This document shows, piece after piece, positions 45,325-54,011 of a stretch of 64,000 nt of DNA. Position numbers and translations under genes: made by a program. The DNA comes from Mycobacterium sp. JS623 (GTDB lineage: Bacteria > Actinomycetota > Actinomycetes > Mycobacteriales > Mycobacteriaceae), in contig NC_019966.1 in assembly GCF_000328565.1 (NCBI RefSeq), positions 5,022,001-5,086,000 of the forward strand, given 5' to 3'. Position 1 is the first letter of the stretch. Each line of letters begins with the position of its first letter. The notes under the pieces are model-generated. The model had not been told where the DNA came from and searched no databases. It saw only the letters and a program-made list of their open reading frames with translations.

Positions 45325-46564
45325 CCGCCGTCACGAGTCTTTCGCTGGTGAATTCGATCGGAAGGGTTGTCGGACCGGTCATTCCCAGCAGGGATTTCCA
45401 CGGGGCCGGACCGACGCGATGCGGGGCCGGGAGGCGGCGGGTGAGGACTATGAGTGCTTCCGCCAGTTCCCGGCGTGCAAGGTTCGCCCCTAGACAGTAG
45501 TGCGCGCCACCGCCGAAGGTCAGAATTGCCGGTGCGTCCTTGCGGGCGATGTCGAAGCGGTCGGCGTCGTCGTAGATCGCTGGATCTCGGTTGGCTGCAA
45601 AGGTGTTCGCGAGTACGAAGGTCCCTGCCGGGAACGTGTAGCCACCGAACTCGACGTCTTCAATGGCGGTTCGCGGCACGATGCAGGCTGCGGGTGAGTG
45701 GCGCATGCTCTCCTCGACCGCCTGCATCGCAAGTTGCGGATGGTCGCGCAGCTTTGCCCATTGATCCGGATGCTCGCAGAGCACCTGCACCGACGCCGCC
45801 AGTTGATTTCGCGTCGTATCGGTTCCCGCCATCAAGAAGCCGGCCACCAGCATGCGGAGTTCGTCGAGATTCAGCCGGTCGCCGTCGCTTTCAGCGCGAA
45901 TGAGTTCGGAGAGCAGATCATCGGTCAGATTCTTTCGGCGGGCGGCGACCATGTGGTCGACGTAGGCGTCCAGTTCGCCCCACGCCCGCATGATCGCGGC
46001 TTCGTCGAAGGTGACATCTGGCTGAAAGTTGAGGGCCTTGAAGACCTCCTCCGTCCAGTCCGCGAACAGGTGCCAATCCTGGCGGGGCGCACCAAGCAGC
46101 GCGCACATGATCGGGGTGGGGTATGGACGCGCGATGTCGGTCACGACGTCGCACCGTCCGGCGTCCACCACCTGATCGATCAGCCCGTTCACCACCTCGT
46201 GGATCGTGTCTTGGAGGCGAGATGTCGCGCGGGGAGTGAACGCCTTGGAAACCAGTTTGCGCAACCGAACATGTGGTGCACCGTCCAGACCCAGGAGGCT
46301 GCTCGCCATCTTGTCGAACAACGGACCGGACGTGATGCCCTGCGCCGCTAGAGTGATGCCGGGTGGCAGTCGGAATCTGTTGTCGCGCAATATGTCCCGA
46401 GCCAACTCGTAGGACAGTATCTCAGGACCGAGAGGTCCGATGGCGATGGGCGCACGCGATTGTGCCAGCCGGATGTCTTCGAGGATGTCGTGCGGAGTGG
46501 CGGCGAGGCTGTAATTGAACGCGGGGAGGCCAGCTTCGAAGACGTCGGGAGCGGTGCCGTTCAT
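45317..46564 (-). CDS. Cytochrome P450
   Basis: A 415-residue soluble P450. Heme ligand cysteine in FGGGAHYCLGANLAR, I-helix AGTDTTRNQ (acid-alcohol pair), K-helix ExxR in VEESMRHSP, and NTFAANRDPAIYDDADRFDI. Electron partners are not encoded next to it. It is the first gene of an operon with the TetR gene; substrate unknown. Confidence 0.92.
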   Translation of the reverse strand: MNGTAPDVFEAGLPAFNYSLAATPHDILEDIRLAQSRAPIAIGPLGPEILSYELARDILRDNRFRLPPGITLAAQGITSGPLFDKMASSLLGLDGAPHVRLRKLVSKAFTPRATSRLQDTIHEVVNGLIDQVVDAGRCDVVTDIARPYPTPIMCALLGAPRQDWHLFADWTEEVFKALNFQPDVTFDEAAIMRAWGELDAYVDHMVAARRKNLTDDLLSELIRAESDGDRLNLDELRMLVAGFLMAGTDTTRNQLAASVQVLCEHPDQWAKLRDHPQLAMQAVEESMRHSPAACIVPRTAIEDVEFGGYTFPAGTFVLANTFAANRDPAIYDDADRFDIARKDAPAILTFGGGAHYCLGANLARRELAEALIVLTRRLPAPHRVGPAPWKSLLGMTGPTTLPIEFTSERLVTADA

Positions 46565-46683
46565 CGATGTCTCAAGCTTCGCGGGAGCGTGGGTTTGGAC
46601 ATATCAACAAGAAGTGTATGATCAACTCGCCTGGAGATCAATACTACAGGATAAGCGCTGCAGCTAAGAAGGTCGTCGTCTCC

Positions 46684-46710
46684 TATGATCATACGTTATT
46701 CGTCATAACG
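46684..46710. promoter_or_regulatory. Two adjacent palindromes upstream of the P450-tetR operon
   Basis: TATGATCATA (46684-46693) is a perfect palindrome and is followed at once by CGTTATTCGTCATAACG (46694-46710), a 6+6 inverted repeat with a 5-base centre. They lie 120-146 bases before the P450 start in an otherwise gene-free 380-base gap (46565-46944) and are candidate TetR operators. A small open frame at 46567-46830 in this gap has no protein-like features. Confidence 0.4.
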
Positions 46711-46944
46711 TCCAAACCCGACAGCTGGGACGCCACGCCCACACGGCGTCCACGCCGCCGTGGATACATCTCCGAGGAGAACCCAACGTCTGATCACTGC
46801 GTCCCGCTGCAACGAGACGTCGGCCAATAATGACGACTTTTCAGTTGTGGCGCGACACTCGGCGATTGGGCCACCCTCCTTGGCATTTTCTACCGTAGTA
46901 CCGATTGAGACGCACCGACTGTGATGCCGGAAACGTTCGGGCCA

Positions 46945-47747
46945 TCAACTCCGCTGGCTCAGCGCTTCGGTAATCACCGCTACGAAGTTGGCGGGAGCGT
47001 CGAATGGTGCGGCGTGGCCCGCCCCTTCGATGGACACGACCGCACTGTTCGGCATGGTCGCGGCCAGCGACCGCGTGACCCGGGCCATGGTCTTCGGGCG
47101 CCGAAGGCCGTAGCTGCATATGACCCGAGACTTCACGGCCGCCAGGTCCTTCGCCCTTGGATAGTTGCCGATAGCGGTGCGGATATCCACAATCGCGGCT
47201 TCGGCGTTCTCCCTGACTGTGCGTCGCCACTCCTCAGGGAAGACGTCCCACGCCGTGCCACCGTCGCGGTAGGTGTAGGCGAAGCGGAGAAATGCTTCAG
47301 CCGCGCGCGCATGCTGGCGTCGCGACGCCAGCCATCCCATCTTGGTGAGCGCGCCGACCTGCGATGGGTGGGCGGATGTCGGGTTACATGCCACGGCGAC
47401 TCGTGGGCGACGACAGCGCGGACGAGATCGGGGCGACGGAGGGCAAGATCGATGGCGATGGTCGCGCCGATGCTTGTGCCGACAACTACCGCAGGCGGGC
47501 ACTGCAATCGGTCGAGGAGCGCGGCGGCGTCCGACGTGTGCATAGGGATCGAATTCGCCGGTGCGCCTCCTGATCGGCGGTACCCGCGCCGGTCATAGGC
47601 GATCACCCGACCATGTTTGGCGAGATCGTCCGCGACGCCTCCCCAGGTGGAAGCAGTAGCGCCGGCGGGGTGGACGAGAAGGACGGGGACCCCCTGTCCC
47701 CTCTCTTCGAAGTACAAGCCGCCCCCTTTGTCCGTTGAAAAGTCCAA
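46945..47747 (-). pseudogene. Alpha/beta hydrolase, single-base frameshift
   Basis: The N-terminal half in one frame (47747 to about 47370) has VPVLLVHPAGATASTWGGVA, AYDRRGYRRSG and the nucleophile elbow VVGTSIGATIAIDLAL. The C-terminal half continues in another frame from about 47360 to 46945 with GALTKMGWLASR, FAYTYRDGGTAWDVFPEEWR, and EGAGHAAPFDAPANFVAVIT supplying the catalytic His. Loss of one base near 47365 explains the shift (restoring it gives an HPPT-RSQVGALTK junction). Intact product would be about 266 residues. A sequencing error cannot be excluded. Confidence 0.65.
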
Positions 47748-47888
47748 CGGCCGTTCCGAACCAGCCGCCTTCGACGACTCCTCTGCTCAGGCAAACAAAG
47801 AAATACTTGCCGCGCCCGGAGGCGAGGTGATTCGATTTAATCACCGTTTGGGGGAAGAACGGCAACCTCGCCAGAAGGGGGTGGACGG

Positions 47889-48167
47889 ATGGCTATCGGC
47901 GTCATTTGGTTCCCTGATGTCGACAAACAGACGTATGACGCGGTACGTGAGAAGGTAGTGCCCAGCGGCAAAGAGAAGGGTTTGCAGTTCCACGCCGCCG
48001 GCGATGCGAATGGTCGCTGGTGCATCTTCGAGCTATGGCAATCTCGTGACGGCCTAGACCGATTCATGCGTGAGGATCTTGCTCCCGCGTTTGATGACCT
48101 AAACCTCAGCGCAGAGCAGCGGCCGCAGCCGGACCACATATTTGAAGTGGCATTTCAAGGGCCATAG
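47889..48167 (+). CDS. Small dimeric alpha/beta-barrel (antibiotic monooxygenase-like) protein
   Basis: A 92-residue protein with the pattern of ABM-fold proteins: GVIWFPDVDKQTYDAVREKV, QFHAAGDANGRWCIFELWQS, then DRFMREDLAPAFDDL and IFEVAF. GGGGGTGG precedes the ATG. These proteins are usually homodimers; function here unknown. It is divergent from the broken hydrolase gene. Confidence 0.65.
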   Translation: MAIGVIWFPDVDKQTYDAVREKVVPSGKEKGLQFHAAGDANGRWCIFELWQSRDGLDRFMREDLAPAFDDLNLSAEQRPQPDHIFEVAFQGP

Positions 48168-48385
48168 CTGCCGCACACAAACGCTCTGACAGTCACCGTC
48201 GGCGTTTGCTCAAATCTAATGGCCAGGGGCGAACTCATGACGGAACCGTCGCCGTGGGCGGCACAGCCAGCGACGGGGCTGCAACAGGCGCCCGTCTGTC
48301 CATCACCAGGTCCGATTGCGCCGTGTCGAGCCTGCCCATCTAGCGGTGGCTCTCGTCGATAATCCGGTCTACCAGGCAATTCACT

Positions 48386-48462
48386 TGGTGCCCCCACTGG
48401 GACTCGAACCCAGACTTGGCGGATTTTAAGTCCGCTGCCTCTGCCAATTGGGCTATGGGGGC
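48386..48462 (-). tRNA. tRNA-Leu (anticodon UAA), short variable loop, CCA encoded
   Basis: The minus strand folds as a cloverleaf: acceptor GCCCCCA with TGGGGGC, D-arm GCCC-AATTGGCAGA-GGC, anticodon stem GCGGA/TCCGC with loop CTTAAAA (anticodon TAA), variable loop CAAGT, T-arm CTGGG-TTCGAGT-CCCAG, discriminator A, and CCA. Total 77 nt. Leucine tRNAs normally have a long (class II) variable arm; here it is only five bases, although the D-arm with three pairs and GGCAGA looks leucine-like. Confidence 0.85.
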
Positions 48463-48688
48463 GATGCAGGTAGAGAGCCTAGCGGGCGTTTCAGTTCTCG
48501 GTTCGAGCCAATTTTTTGCGGATTTGGGGACACGGCTCCCACTCGCGTTTCAGCCCCGTCTGACAGGCGGATAGGCAGTGTGTGCCATGGCCTGACCTGG
48601 GTGCGGGTCGCCGGTCTCTGTGGGTCTCCGAACCCGTCGCGAACGCATCACCCGCCCCGTGAGGTCACTGCATGTGCAGACGACTTGG

Positions 48689-49462
48689 CTATGCCGGCAA
48701 AAGAGCGGTCCGCGTGGGCGACACGGTGAGCGCGGGCCGCGGATAGCGGTACTGCGCACAGGCATCGCCAACCACCTCGCCGACGGCCTCGGCGACACGA
48801 CGAAGGATCCTCGGCTCGAGGAAGCGGTCCCCCACCTCCAGGTCCGCGAGGCTGATCCGCGTGAGCAGGACGCCCTGCTCACGCCGAATACGCGCCATCT
48901 CCGCGACCATCTGCCTCAGCTTCACCGCACCGATCGCGTCGTCGTCATCGTCGAGGCTGCAATGCAGCCCGATGACGTCGAGTTCGGGGTGCGTCAATGC
49001 GTCAGACACCAGCGCACTGCCAGAGGGTGCATCGACGACTATCCGCTGAAGTCGCTCAGCGCCGGCGGCCACATCAGCGATCTGCCGCCTGGAGCCGACT
49101 ACGAACCTCGCCGCTCCTGCCTCGACCCCGCGGCGGATCGACGCAGCATCCCCGGAGTGCATGACGATGTACTTCGGGTCAACCCCGTTCGCAATCGCCT
49201 GATCAAGCTCGCCGCCGCTGGTGACTTCGACCGTGACGCGTTCGCGCCGCATCCACACCGCCACCGCGTCTAGTTCCAGCAACGCAGCCGGATAGCTGAT
49301 GGCAATGCCCTTAAAAGCCTTGCGGTAGAGGGCGCTGCGGCGCAGGGCAACGGTTTCGTCAACGAGCGCAAGCCGTTTCGCATCGTGGTCCGTGCCATGC
49401 TCGAACCACGCGACTACGTCCGCGGGGAGCGACCAAAGATTGTCGAGCGAGTGCGCGGTCAT
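48689..49462 (-). CDS. LysA-like PLP-barrel protein lacking the PLP lysine (second of pair)
   Basis: A 257-residue barrel-only relative of diaminopimelate decarboxylase/alanine racemase N-terminal domains: TVEVTSGGELDQAIANGVDP, GAARFVVGSRRQI and DVIGLHCSLD correspond to LysA blocks. Aligning on the conserved Trp70, the lysine that binds PLP is Ala60, and the glycine-rich phosphate loop is replaced by ISLADLEVGD. The C-terminal beta domain of LysA is absent. ATG 49462 overlaps the upstream paralogue stop as ATGA. Probably not a PLP enzyme; possible regulatory or binding role. Confidence 0.6.
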   Translation of the reverse strand: MTAHSLDNLWSLPADVVAWFEHGTDHDAKRLALVDETVALRRSALYRKAFKGIAISYPAALLELDAVAVWMRRERVTVEVTSGGELDQAIANGVDPKYIVMHSGDAASIRRGVEAGAARFVVGSRRQIADVAAGAERLQRIVVDAPSGSALVSDALTHPELDVIGLHCSLDDDDDAIGAVKLRQMVAEMARIRREQGVLLTRISLADLEVGDRFLEPRILRRVAEAVGEVVGDACAQYRYPRPALTVSPTRTALLPA

Positions 49463-50343
49463 GCGGCGCTTCGCCCAATGATCTCCAGGCCCGCCGATAG
49501 CACGACCAACGGTCGTGGGAAGCGCAGGGTGCCGCACGCGTCGTCCAGCGAATCGTCGATTTGCGCTGCAAGTTGCGGCAATTCGAACGCCCAGTCGCCC
49601 GACGGTATGGCACGACCACCGCCTAGGCCCAGCCGGGTGAGCACGGCACCATGATTTCGTCGAACCTGCGTCATCTCGGCGATCATGTGGCCGATCGCGG
49701 CCGGATAACTGACGAAGTCGTGGTCTTGCGAACCGACCTCACAATGCAACCCGACCAGATTGAGCCACTCGTGGTCGAGCACCGCTGCGATCGCAGTGTC
49801 GGATTCATTGCTGTCGAACCGGAACCCGGACTGCACATCACCGCCACCGGCGACGGCTAGAACCGGTGTGTTGACGTCCGTCATCCGGATGACAACATCC
49901 TGCGCGCGGTCCGTCACAGCGGATCGCAGCAGCTCGATCTGTTGCACCGAACCAGCGACGACGCGACCCACTCCGAGATTGACCGCCGCGCGCAGTTCGG
50001 ACTCGCTCAGCGCTTCGGCGTACAAGGTCAGCCGCTGCAGCCGGGCTCCCGCCGCGATTGCCGTAGCGAGCTGTTCACCGCCGCAGACGTCCACCATCAC
50101 GCGGTGATCCCGCACCCATTTCGCAATCGAACGATTCCTCAGAGCCGTTGCGGGAAGGGCGATCTCGGTCGTCGGGAAGGACTTGCGGTACATCTTGCAC
50201 CGCTGCACGGCCACTTCCTCCGGGGCGAGCATCCGAGGTCGCCCATTGTGCATATCGTCGGATCCGCGACCCGCCACTTGAGCGTGCGGCGTGTGTCCGG
50301 ATAGCACAGATACAAGAAAAGCCGAGAGAGTCACCGAGACCAT
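49459..50343 (-). CDS. LysA-like PLP-barrel protein lacking the PLP lysine (first of pair)
   Basis: A 294-residue paralogue of the gene downstream. LysA-like blocks are VMVDVCGGEQLATAIAAGA, LGVGRVVAGSVQQIELL, NLVGLHCEVGSQDHDF and LTRLGLGGGRAIP, so the phosphate-binding glycine loop survives. Aligned on the conserved Trp76 region, the PLP lysine position is Thr66 (IALPATALRN). The C-terminal decarboxylase domain is missing. ATG 50343 follows AAAGAAG; an open frame upstream reaches 50379. It leads a two-gene operon. Confidence 0.6.
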   Translation of the reverse strand: MVSVTLSAFLVSVLSGHTPHAQVAGRGSDDMHNGRPRMLAPEEVAVQRCKMYRKSFPTTEIALPATALRNRSIAKWVRDHRVMVDVCGGEQLATAIAAGARLQRLTLYAEALSESELRAAVNLGVGRVVAGSVQQIELLRSAVTDRAQDVVIRMTDVNTPVLAVAGGGDVQSGFRFDSNESDTAIAAVLDHEWLNLVGLHCEVGSQDHDFVSYPAAIGHMIAEMTQVRRNHGAVLTRLGLGGGRAIPSGDWAFELPQLAAQIDDSLDDACGTLRFPRPLVVLSAGLEIIGRSAA

Positions 50344-51143
50344 TTCTTCTTTGAGGCCCTGGCCTGCTGCCAGCGGCAACTAATCGACGATGACGCAGAC
50401 CAATGGTGCTCCGCCACATCTTTAGCGCTCTCTTGACACCGCCGAGTCGAACCTTTACGCCGCGTTGACGGTGCCATCGACCTGGGGCGTCGATCAACGA
50501 CGCTTGGCGTTCTCCTTCATCGACACCGACAGCAACCGGATCACTGGGCAGACCACCATCAGGTGGATGAAGAACACGTACGCCATCGTCACGCTTACTT
50601 CACCTTCGTCCAGCTAGTCGAAAGGGTTCGCATAAGGCGCGACGTCCACGTCGCCTTTGCGGCCGGAGGCGAACAGTTCCTACTCGGCGCCAACGTGTTC
50701 AAGTACAGACGGCCAAACGTCACGACGTTTCCTTCATCCTGAGACCAACCGACATTCACGGAGTCCCTTTCTGATTGCGATGTACCGCCCAGCATGTGTG
50801 CTAGGCAGGCGCGTGAATGCGCTCCTAGCGCTCCCCTGACGTGCAGACCGGGAACTTTTACGGTGTCCTAACGTCTGACGCCACGAATACCGTGGCGCCC
50901 TCGTCAACGAAACAAAATGCCGTCGCGTAACCGCTGCCATCTGTGGCGCCGACGACGAGAACGCTAGGACAGGTGGGAATAGGTTCGGAAATAACAACTT
51001 TCGAAGGTACGGGGCATGATGACGGGCATCGTGCGATGCAGCCGCATTACGCTGCAAAGGCGTCGTCGTGGTCGGTGACGACCGCATGCCGATCTGGGCC
51101 GGCCAGCCACGGTCGGTAGCCGTTCGCTCGGAAGGTTGGAGTC
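50344..51143. other. 800-base region with no clear large gene
   Basis: Between the LysA-like operon and corA no protein-like frame of normal size is seen on either strand; codon-position GC bias is absent. It contains the possible 32-residue peptide at 50494-50592. The region may hold decayed coding sequence and the promoters of both neighbours. Confidence 0.4.
50494..50592 (-). CDS. Possible 32-residue membrane peptide
   Basis: GTG at 50592 follows GAAGGTGAAGTAAGC and opens a 33-codon frame with a hydrophobic centre (YVFFIHLMVVCPVIRLLSV) and a basic end (KENAKRR). An in-frame TAG lies upstream, so it is not a tail of a longer frame. No homologue is recognised, and it could be chance. Confidence 0.25.
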   Translation of the reverse strand: MTMAYVFFIHLMVVCPVIRLLSVSMKENAKRR

Positions 51144-52292
51144 ATGCCCGATTCACGACTGCGTTTCTTGATGCCCAGGCGTGCGCAAGGTTCGAGTCAG
51201 CAGAGCGCCGATCTGTCGGCCGCACCGGAGCGGTCGATGGATCCCCGCACGCAGGAAGAACCCACCCTGGCGGTGCCGAGCTTGGTGGACAGCGCGGTGT
51301 ACCGGGACGGACGGCGTGCCGAATCGCCGGCAACCCTCGAGGAGGCGCTACGTAGCCTGCCCGACCAGACGAGCATGGCCTGGATCGGGCTGTACCGGCC
51401 CAGCGAAACGGAGCTACTGGCGGTCGCCGAACAGTCTGGCCTGCATGAGCTCGCGGTGGAGGACGCCATCGTCGCTCACCAGCGGCCCAAGCTGGAGCGC
51501 TACGGAGAGACGCTGTTCGTCGTGTTACGCGCGGCCCGCTACGTCGACGAGTCCGAACAGGTCGAGTTTGGCGAGTTACACGTATTCACGGGCCCTGGCT
51601 TCGTGCTGACCGTGCGACACGCCGAATCACCGAATCTGGCCGCAGTGCGCCAGCGGATGGAGAGCGATCCCGACCTGTTAGGGCTCGGTCCGGAAGCAGT
51701 GCTTTACGCCATCCTCGACGCGGTCGTCGACGGCTACGCCCCCGTGGTGCGCGGGCTGCAGAATGACATTGACGAGATCCAGACCGAGGTGTTCGGCGGG
51801 GATCCACAAGTGTCCCGCCGCATCTACGAATTGTCGCGCGAAGTCATCGAATTCCAGCGAGCCACCCGTCCCCTTCTGGGCATGCTCGCCTCATTGGAGG
51901 CCGGGTTCTCGAAGTACGGCACCAGCGAGGAGCTACAACGCTACCTGCGGGACGTGGCAGACCACGTCACCACCGTGGTGGAGCGGGTTGACGACTTCCA
52001 AAAACTGCTGACCAGCATCCTCACGGTGAACGCGACGCTGGTGAGCCAGGCTCAAAACGAAGAGATGAAGAACCTCACTGAGGCCAGCTACGCCCAAAAC
52101 GAGGAGATCAAGAAGGTGTCGGCGTGGGCGGCAATCCTGTTCGCCCCCACATTGATTGGCACGGTTTACGGGATGAACTTCGACCACATGCCCGAATTGC
52201 ATTGGGCGGCCGGCTACCCGTTTGCCCTTGTACTGATGCTCATCACCTGCCTCGGGCTGTACGCGATGTTCAAACGGCAAAACTGGTTGTAG
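51144..52292 (+). CDS. corA: CorA-type magnesium/cobalt transporter
   Basis: A 382-residue CorA. Large cytosolic N-terminal domain, long stalk helix (YLRDVADHVTTVVERVDDF), then two C-terminal helices; the signature YGMNF occurs in TVYGMNFDHMPELHW after the first helix. GGAG precedes the ATG at 51144. Divergently unrelated to its left neighbour and convergent with the orphan kdpA. Confidence 0.92.
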   Translation: MPDSRLRFLMPRRAQGSSQQSADLSAAPERSMDPRTQEEPTLAVPSLVDSAVYRDGRRAESPATLEEALRSLPDQTSMAWIGLYRPSETELLAVAEQSGLHELAVEDAIVAHQRPKLERYGETLFVVLRAARYVDESEQVEFGELHVFTGPGFVLTVRHAESPNLAAVRQRMESDPDLLGLGPEAVLYAILDAVVDGYAPVVRGLQNDIDEIQTEVFGGDPQVSRRIYELSREVIEFQRATRPLLGMLASLEAGFSKYGTSEELQRYLRDVADHVTTVVERVDDFQKLLTSILTVNATLVSQAQNEEMKNLTEASYAQNEEIKKVSAWAAILFAPTLIGTVYGMNFDHMPELHWAAGYPFALVLMLITCLGLYAMFKRQNWL

Positions 52293-52337
52293 CCCAAGGG
52301 CGCAACGGCCACACCCGCGCTTCATCGCCCCCGTACA

Positions 52338-54011
52338 TCACCGGAGCGCGTCGGCCGCAGGGCCGAGCGCCAATGCAGGCAGATACTCCAGACCGACGAT
52401 GAGCAGCGTGGCGCCGGCGATCAGAAACACAAACGTCGGACTGTGCGTGCGGAGCGTGCCTGCGGTGACGACGCCCGGGCGCTGCGCTGCAAAGGTGCCT
52501 GCGATCGCCAGCACGGCAATGATCGGCAAGAAGCGTCCCACCATCATCGCGAGCGCAAGCGCGGTGTTGTACCACACCGTGTTACCGCTGAAACCCGCGA
52601 ACGCGCTGCCGTTGTTGGCCGCCGAACTCGTGAACGCGTACAGCACTTCCGACAGTCCGTGCGGCCCCGTATTGAGCATCGACGCCCGCTCCCCCGGCAG
52701 CGCCATCGCCACCGCCGTACCGACCAGGACCGCCGCCGGCAGAGCCAGTATGTACAGGCTGATCAGCTTCATGTGCCGCGCACCCAGTCGCTGCTTGAGG
52801 TATTCCGGCGTCCGCCCGATCATCAGTCCGCCGAGGAACACCGCCAGCAGAGCCATCATCACCAGGCCGTACAGACCGCTGCCGGCCCCGCCTGGAGCCA
52901 CTTCGCCCAGCATCATGTTCAGCATCAGCACCGCGCCGCCGCCACTGACGAAGCTGTCGTAGGAGGAGTTCGCCGCACCGTCCGCGCTTGCGGTCGCGGC
53001 CTGGCCAAACAGGGCACTGCCGGGCAGGCCGAACCGTGTCTCCGTGCCTTCGAACGGCCCCCCGACGGCATGCACAACTGTGCCGTCGGCCACCCCTGTG
53101 GCCAACGCGAGCGCCACGGTGCCGACGACGAACAGGATTGCGGCAGCGGAGAATAACGCCCAGCCCTGCTTCTTGTCGCCAACCATGATTCCGAAGGTCC
53201 TCAGGAACGCAACCGGAATCAACAGCATTGCAACGATTTCCACGACGTTGGTCAGCGGCGTCGGGTTTTCGAACGGGTGCGCGCTGTTGACGTTGAAGGC
53301 CCCGCCGCCGTCGCCGGACATCAACTTGATCGACTCCCAAGAAGCCACCGGGCCGCCCAGAATCGTCTGGTTGCCGCCAGCAAGCGTCGAAATCTCCTGC
53401 GCACCATGGAAATTGTTGACGACCCCGAGCATGAGCAGCAGCAGCGTGACGACGACCGACAGCGGCAACAGCACCCGCACCACCGAGCGCACCAGGTCTT
53501 CCCAGAAGTTTCCGAGCTCCTCCTTCTGGTACTGCGCCAGGCCGCGGATCAGCGCTACGGCGACGCACATACCGACCGCGCAGCTGGCGAACGCCTGCAC
53601 ACCGAGGCCGACGGCCAATCCCACATGCCCGAGCGTTGATTCGCCCGGATAGTTCTGCCAACTGGTGTTGGTGACAAACGAGATTGCAGTGTTGAACGCC
53701 AGCGCCGGTGTCATCCCCGTGTGTCCCCAGGGTTCGGGAAGCCGCGTTTGCGCCAACAACAGCCCGTACAGGAACAGCACACTGACCGCCGAGAAGGCCA
53801 GCAGCGAGAAGCCGTAATTCGACCAACGCTGCCGATTGTCGGGCTGCGCGCCGATCAGGCGGTACATCACCCGCTCCACACGCCAATGCCCGCTGTCGGT
53901 GTACACCCGGGCCATGTAGTTGCCGAGGGGAACATGAAGGATGACAACGAGCATGACGACGGCGATTAGCTGCAGCCAAGCCGTCGCTGCCCAGTGCTGT
54001 GGATCGTTGAT
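52338..54011 (-). CDS. kdpA: Orphan second potassium-transporting ATPase subunit KdpA
   Basis: A second KdpA, 557 residues if started at 54011 (538 from the ATG at 53954). Filter-type segments [49 protein letters not shown] and [14 protein letters not shown] are present. No kdpB or kdpC accompanies it. The normal N-terminal helix (TAWLQLIAVVMLVVILHVPL) begins before the first ATG; in frame with it, an ATC codon at 54011 follows AAGGAG with six-base spacing and lies just after a stop. So translation probably starts at ATC, or the original ATG was lost. It might use KdpB/C of the adjacent operon. Confidence 0.85.
   Translation of the reverse strand: MNDPQHWAATAWLQLIAVVMLVVILHVPLGNYMARVYTDSGHWRVERVMYRLIGAQPDNRQRWSNYGFSLLAFSAVSVLFLYGLLLAQTRLPEPWGHTGMTPALAFNTAISFVTNTSWQNYPGESTLGHVGLAVGLGVQAFASCAVGMCVAVALIRGLAQYQKEELGNFWEDLVRSVVRVLLPLSVVVTLLLLMLGVVNNFHGAQEISTLAGGNQTILGGPVASWESIKLMSGDGGGAFNVNSAHPFENPTPLTNVVEIVAMLLIPVAFLRTFGIMVGDKKQGWALFSAAAILFVVGTVALALATGVADGTVVHAVGGPFEGTETRFGLPGSALFGQAATASADGAANSSYDSFVSGGGAVLMLNMMLGEVAPGGAGSGLYGLVMMALLAVFLGGLMIGRTPEYLKQRLGARHMKLISLYILALPAAVLVGTAVAMALPGERASMLNTGPHGLSEVLYAFTSSAANNGSAFAGFSGNTVWYNTALALAMMVGRFLPIIAVLAIAGTFAAQRPGVVTAGTLRTHSPTFVFLIAGATLLIVGLEYLPALALGPAADALR

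Noticed and set aside
46567..46830. 87-codon open frame upstream of the P450
   Set aside because: No domain, poor composition, and it covers the likely promoter and operator region.
43740..48385. Genomic island inserted at the tRNA-Leu gene
   Set aside because: The gene content looks accessory, but no integrase and no second copy of the tRNA 3-prime end were found.
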